Of a DNA stretch of 7,764 bases, positions 6,856 to 7,764 are shown one piece after another. Source of the stretch: SIG480 sp045649265 (GTDB taxonomy: Bacteria > Bacillota > Clostridia > Oscillospirales > JAAYXM01); assembly GCA_045649265.1 (NCBI GenBank), contig JAZRPO010000026.1, forward strand, positions 1-7,764, read 5' to 3'. Each line of letters begins with the position of its first letter. Position 1 is the first letter of the stretch. The translations under genes and the position numbers were made by a program. The notes beneath the pieces were generated by a model, which had not been told where the DNA came from, ran no database searches, and saw only the letters and a program-made list of their open reading frames with translations.

Positions 6856-6918
6856 ATGACAAAATTTAAAACAAGCGGTGCAACTGTTGCGGTTGCACCC
6901 CTTAGTCCATTTTTCTGA
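6856..6918 (+). CDS. Possible 20-residue peptide ORF after hslO
   Basis: An ATG at 6856 opens a 20-codon frame ending at TGA 6916-6918. GGAG (6844-6847) lies 8 bases upstream, which is good spacing. The frame begins 24 bases after the hslO stop, so it could share the hslO transcript. The peptide begins MTKFKTSG and ends APLSPFF, with two Lys near the N-terminus and then a mostly small or hydrophobic stretch and no Cys. I do not recognise a family. The central codons lie inside a GC-rich palindrome (6877-6899), so the frame may simply be chance passage through a hairpin. A frame this short is weak evidence by itself; the ribosome binding site is the main support. Confidence 0.3.
   Translation: MTKFKTSGATVAVAPLSPFF
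6877..6899 (+). terminator. GC-rich hairpin after hslO, possible terminator
   Basis: GGTGCAAC (6877-6884) and GTTGCACC (6892-6899) form a perfect 8-bp stem with a 7-base loop. On the plus strand the first T-run (6910-6914) starts 10 bases past the stem, followed by another at 6921-6926, which is later than in a canonical terminator. On the minus strand the stem is followed by GCTTGTTTTAAATTTT, a closer fit, but no minus-strand gene ends here. It is the only strong hairpin between hslO and the next gene. Confidence 0.4.
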
Positions 6919-7048
6919 ACTTTTTTCATCGCGCATTTCATCCTTACAAATAAACCATGGTGAATTTATTGAAAAATAAAGAACAAAACAAATAAAATAT
7001 TTTTTGAACAAAAGTTAGTGTTTTTTGTTAAATAAATTGAAGTTTTTG
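6919..7048. other. AT-rich intergenic stretch without recognised genes
   Basis: This stretch is very AT-rich with several A and T runs. It contains a weak AT palindrome (AATAAA/TTTATT around CCATGG, about 6949-6970). I see no ORF with a ribosome binding site and no RNA gene fold. The T and A runs just before the next promoter could act as an UP-like element, but that is only a guess from composition. Confidence 0.5.
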
Positions 7049-7077
7049 TAGAAAAATTCAAAAACATGTGATATAAT
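7049..7077 (+). promoter_or_regulatory. Promoter of the membrane sensor gene
   Basis: A consensus TATAAT (7072-7077) is preceded by TGA, giving an extended -10. TAGAAA (7049-7054) at 17-bp spacing matches the -35 consensus at four of six positions. Transcription would begin near 7084, giving a leader of about 49 bases. The 11-base core GTGATATAATT (7068-7078) is identical to that of the exporter operon promoter on the other strand. Confidence 0.6.
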
Positions 7078-7132
7078 TCTATACGGGCATATGTAACTTT
7101 TGAGAGTGTTATATGTTTAAGAGGTAATGATT

Positions 7133-7764
7133 ATGGCGACAAAGTACGGAAAGAAAAAATCTAAACAATATAATATTATAAACACGATTATCACCGCGAT
7201 ATTGTTATGCGTGGTTTTTCTTGCTATGGTAAGTTACTTATACAATAAAAACGAAGAGGATGAATATGAAACTCTCCATGTTCAGACAAAGCAGATAAAA
7301 GATGATATTATTCTGCAGTTAACATCTGACAGAGAAAATCTTGCAACAATGGCGAACTTTGCTGCAAAACTTTATAGCGATGGAGAAGACTACAGCCTTT
7401 TGTTTGATTCCTTCAAATCCATTGGTATGATTGAAAACATAGGTATTTTAAATGCTGATAATACTTTTGCGACTAAAGCGGGAACTACTAATATGGAGGG
7501 CGTTATTTCTTTTGAGGAAGAAAAGGAAAAAGGTATATACATAAGTGGAAGAATTAACGATCTTACAAAAAAAGATTATGAACTTATAAGAAGTGCGGTC
7601 CCTATTGAAGTAAACGGTGAAACTGTTGGTATATTATATGGCGCTATAAAGCCTGACAAGCTTGGCGCGAGATATAAGAATATGGTAGATGAACTTGATG
7701 CTCAGCTTTTTGTTTACGAGAAAGACTCAGGAGACATTCTTATAGACACAATTCAGGACAACCT
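7133..7764 (+). CDS. Membrane-anchored Cache-like sensor protein, 3' end cut off
   Basis: The frame stays open for 210 codons and leaves the window. A Lys-rich cytoplasmic start (MATKYGKKKSKQ) precedes one membrane helix at about 15-37 (NIINTIITAILLCVVFLAMV). A charged helical stretch follows (about 39-82), then an alpha/beta region containing IGMIENIGILNADNTFATKAG and VPIEVNGETVGILYGAIKPDKL, which resembles the extracytoplasmic Cache/PAS-like domains of bacterial receptors. In Clostridia such N-termini commonly lead to GGDEF/EAL, histidine kinase or chemoreceptor outputs. The output is outside the window, so the function is unassigned; a cyclic-di-GMP enzyme is my best guess. GAGGT (7121-7125) is 7 bases before this ATG, while an in-frame ATG at 7127 is too close to it. 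The coding sequence is more AT-rich than the genes to the left. Confidence 0.82.
   Translation, partial: MATKYGKKKSKQYNIINTIITAILLCVVFLAMVSYLYNKNEEDEYETLHVQTKQIKDDIILQLTSDRENLATMANFAAKLYSDGEDYSLLFDSFKSIGMIENIGILNADNTFATKAGTTNMEGVISFEEEKEKGIYISGRINDLTKKDYELIRSAVPIEVNGETVGILYGAIKPDKLGARYKNMVDELDAQLFVYEKDSGDILIDTIQDN

Noticed and set aside
6679..7011. 110-codon minus-strand frame overlapping the 3' end of hslO
   Set aside because: It lies antisense to the zinc-binding region of hslO and then runs through AT-rich intergenic DNA. The Phe/Tyr/Lys-rich product looks like translated AT-rich sequence, and no ribosome binding site stands out.
7084..7132. Riboswitch in the leader of the sensor gene
   Set aside because: The leader is only about 49 bases. 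It can form a weak CATAT/ATATG stem, but no conserved core such as that of the cyclic-di-GMP riboswitches is visible.

Overview
The window looks like chromosomal DNA from an anaerobic, low-to-mid GC Firmicute of the class Clostridia, probably an Oscillospiraceae/Ruminococcaceae-like gut bacterium. This is inferred from an SLH-domain surface protein, a zinc-binding Hsp33, strong GGAGG ribosome binding sites, sigma-A-type extended -10 promoters and moderate AT richness. No rRNA, tRNA, CRISPR array, insertion sequence or phage gene is visible.

Positions 1-174 are non-coding. They hold a run of very short hairpins separated by a recurring 6-7-base spacer of the ATATCAC type. The last hairpin (126-153) is the probable intrinsic terminator of the minus-strand operon beside it.

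Positions 175-5774 hold a tightly packed four-gene operon on the minus strand. In transcription order it encodes a MacA/HlyD-type membrane-fusion adaptor, a LolD/MacB-type ABC ATPase (overlapping the adaptor by ATGA), a MacB/FtsX-type permease (11 bases after the ATPase) and a secreted protein with SLH domains (19 bases after the permease). The first three form a MacAB-like export system. The SLH protein is a plausible cell-wall-anchored partner or client; in MacAB of diderms the outer component is TolC, which a Gram-positive lacks. The adaptor has two successive lipoyl/barrel modules, a charged insert near its C-terminus, a possible lipobox and a Gly/Met/Ser-rich tail built from a 42-bp tandem repeat.

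A 151-base divergent intergenic region (5775-5925) carries the operon promoter and the promoter of hslO, which lies on the plus strand at 5926-6831 and encodes the redox-regulated chaperone Hsp33. After hslO come about 300 AT-rich bases holding a possible 20-codon ORF that overlaps a GC-rich hairpin, then a promoter.

A membrane-anchored protein with an extracytoplasmic Cache-like sensor region begins at 7133 and runs off the right edge. Its output domain is not in the window. The most interesting points are the ABC exporter plus SLH operon, the unusual adaptor, the hairpin array and the small ORF.
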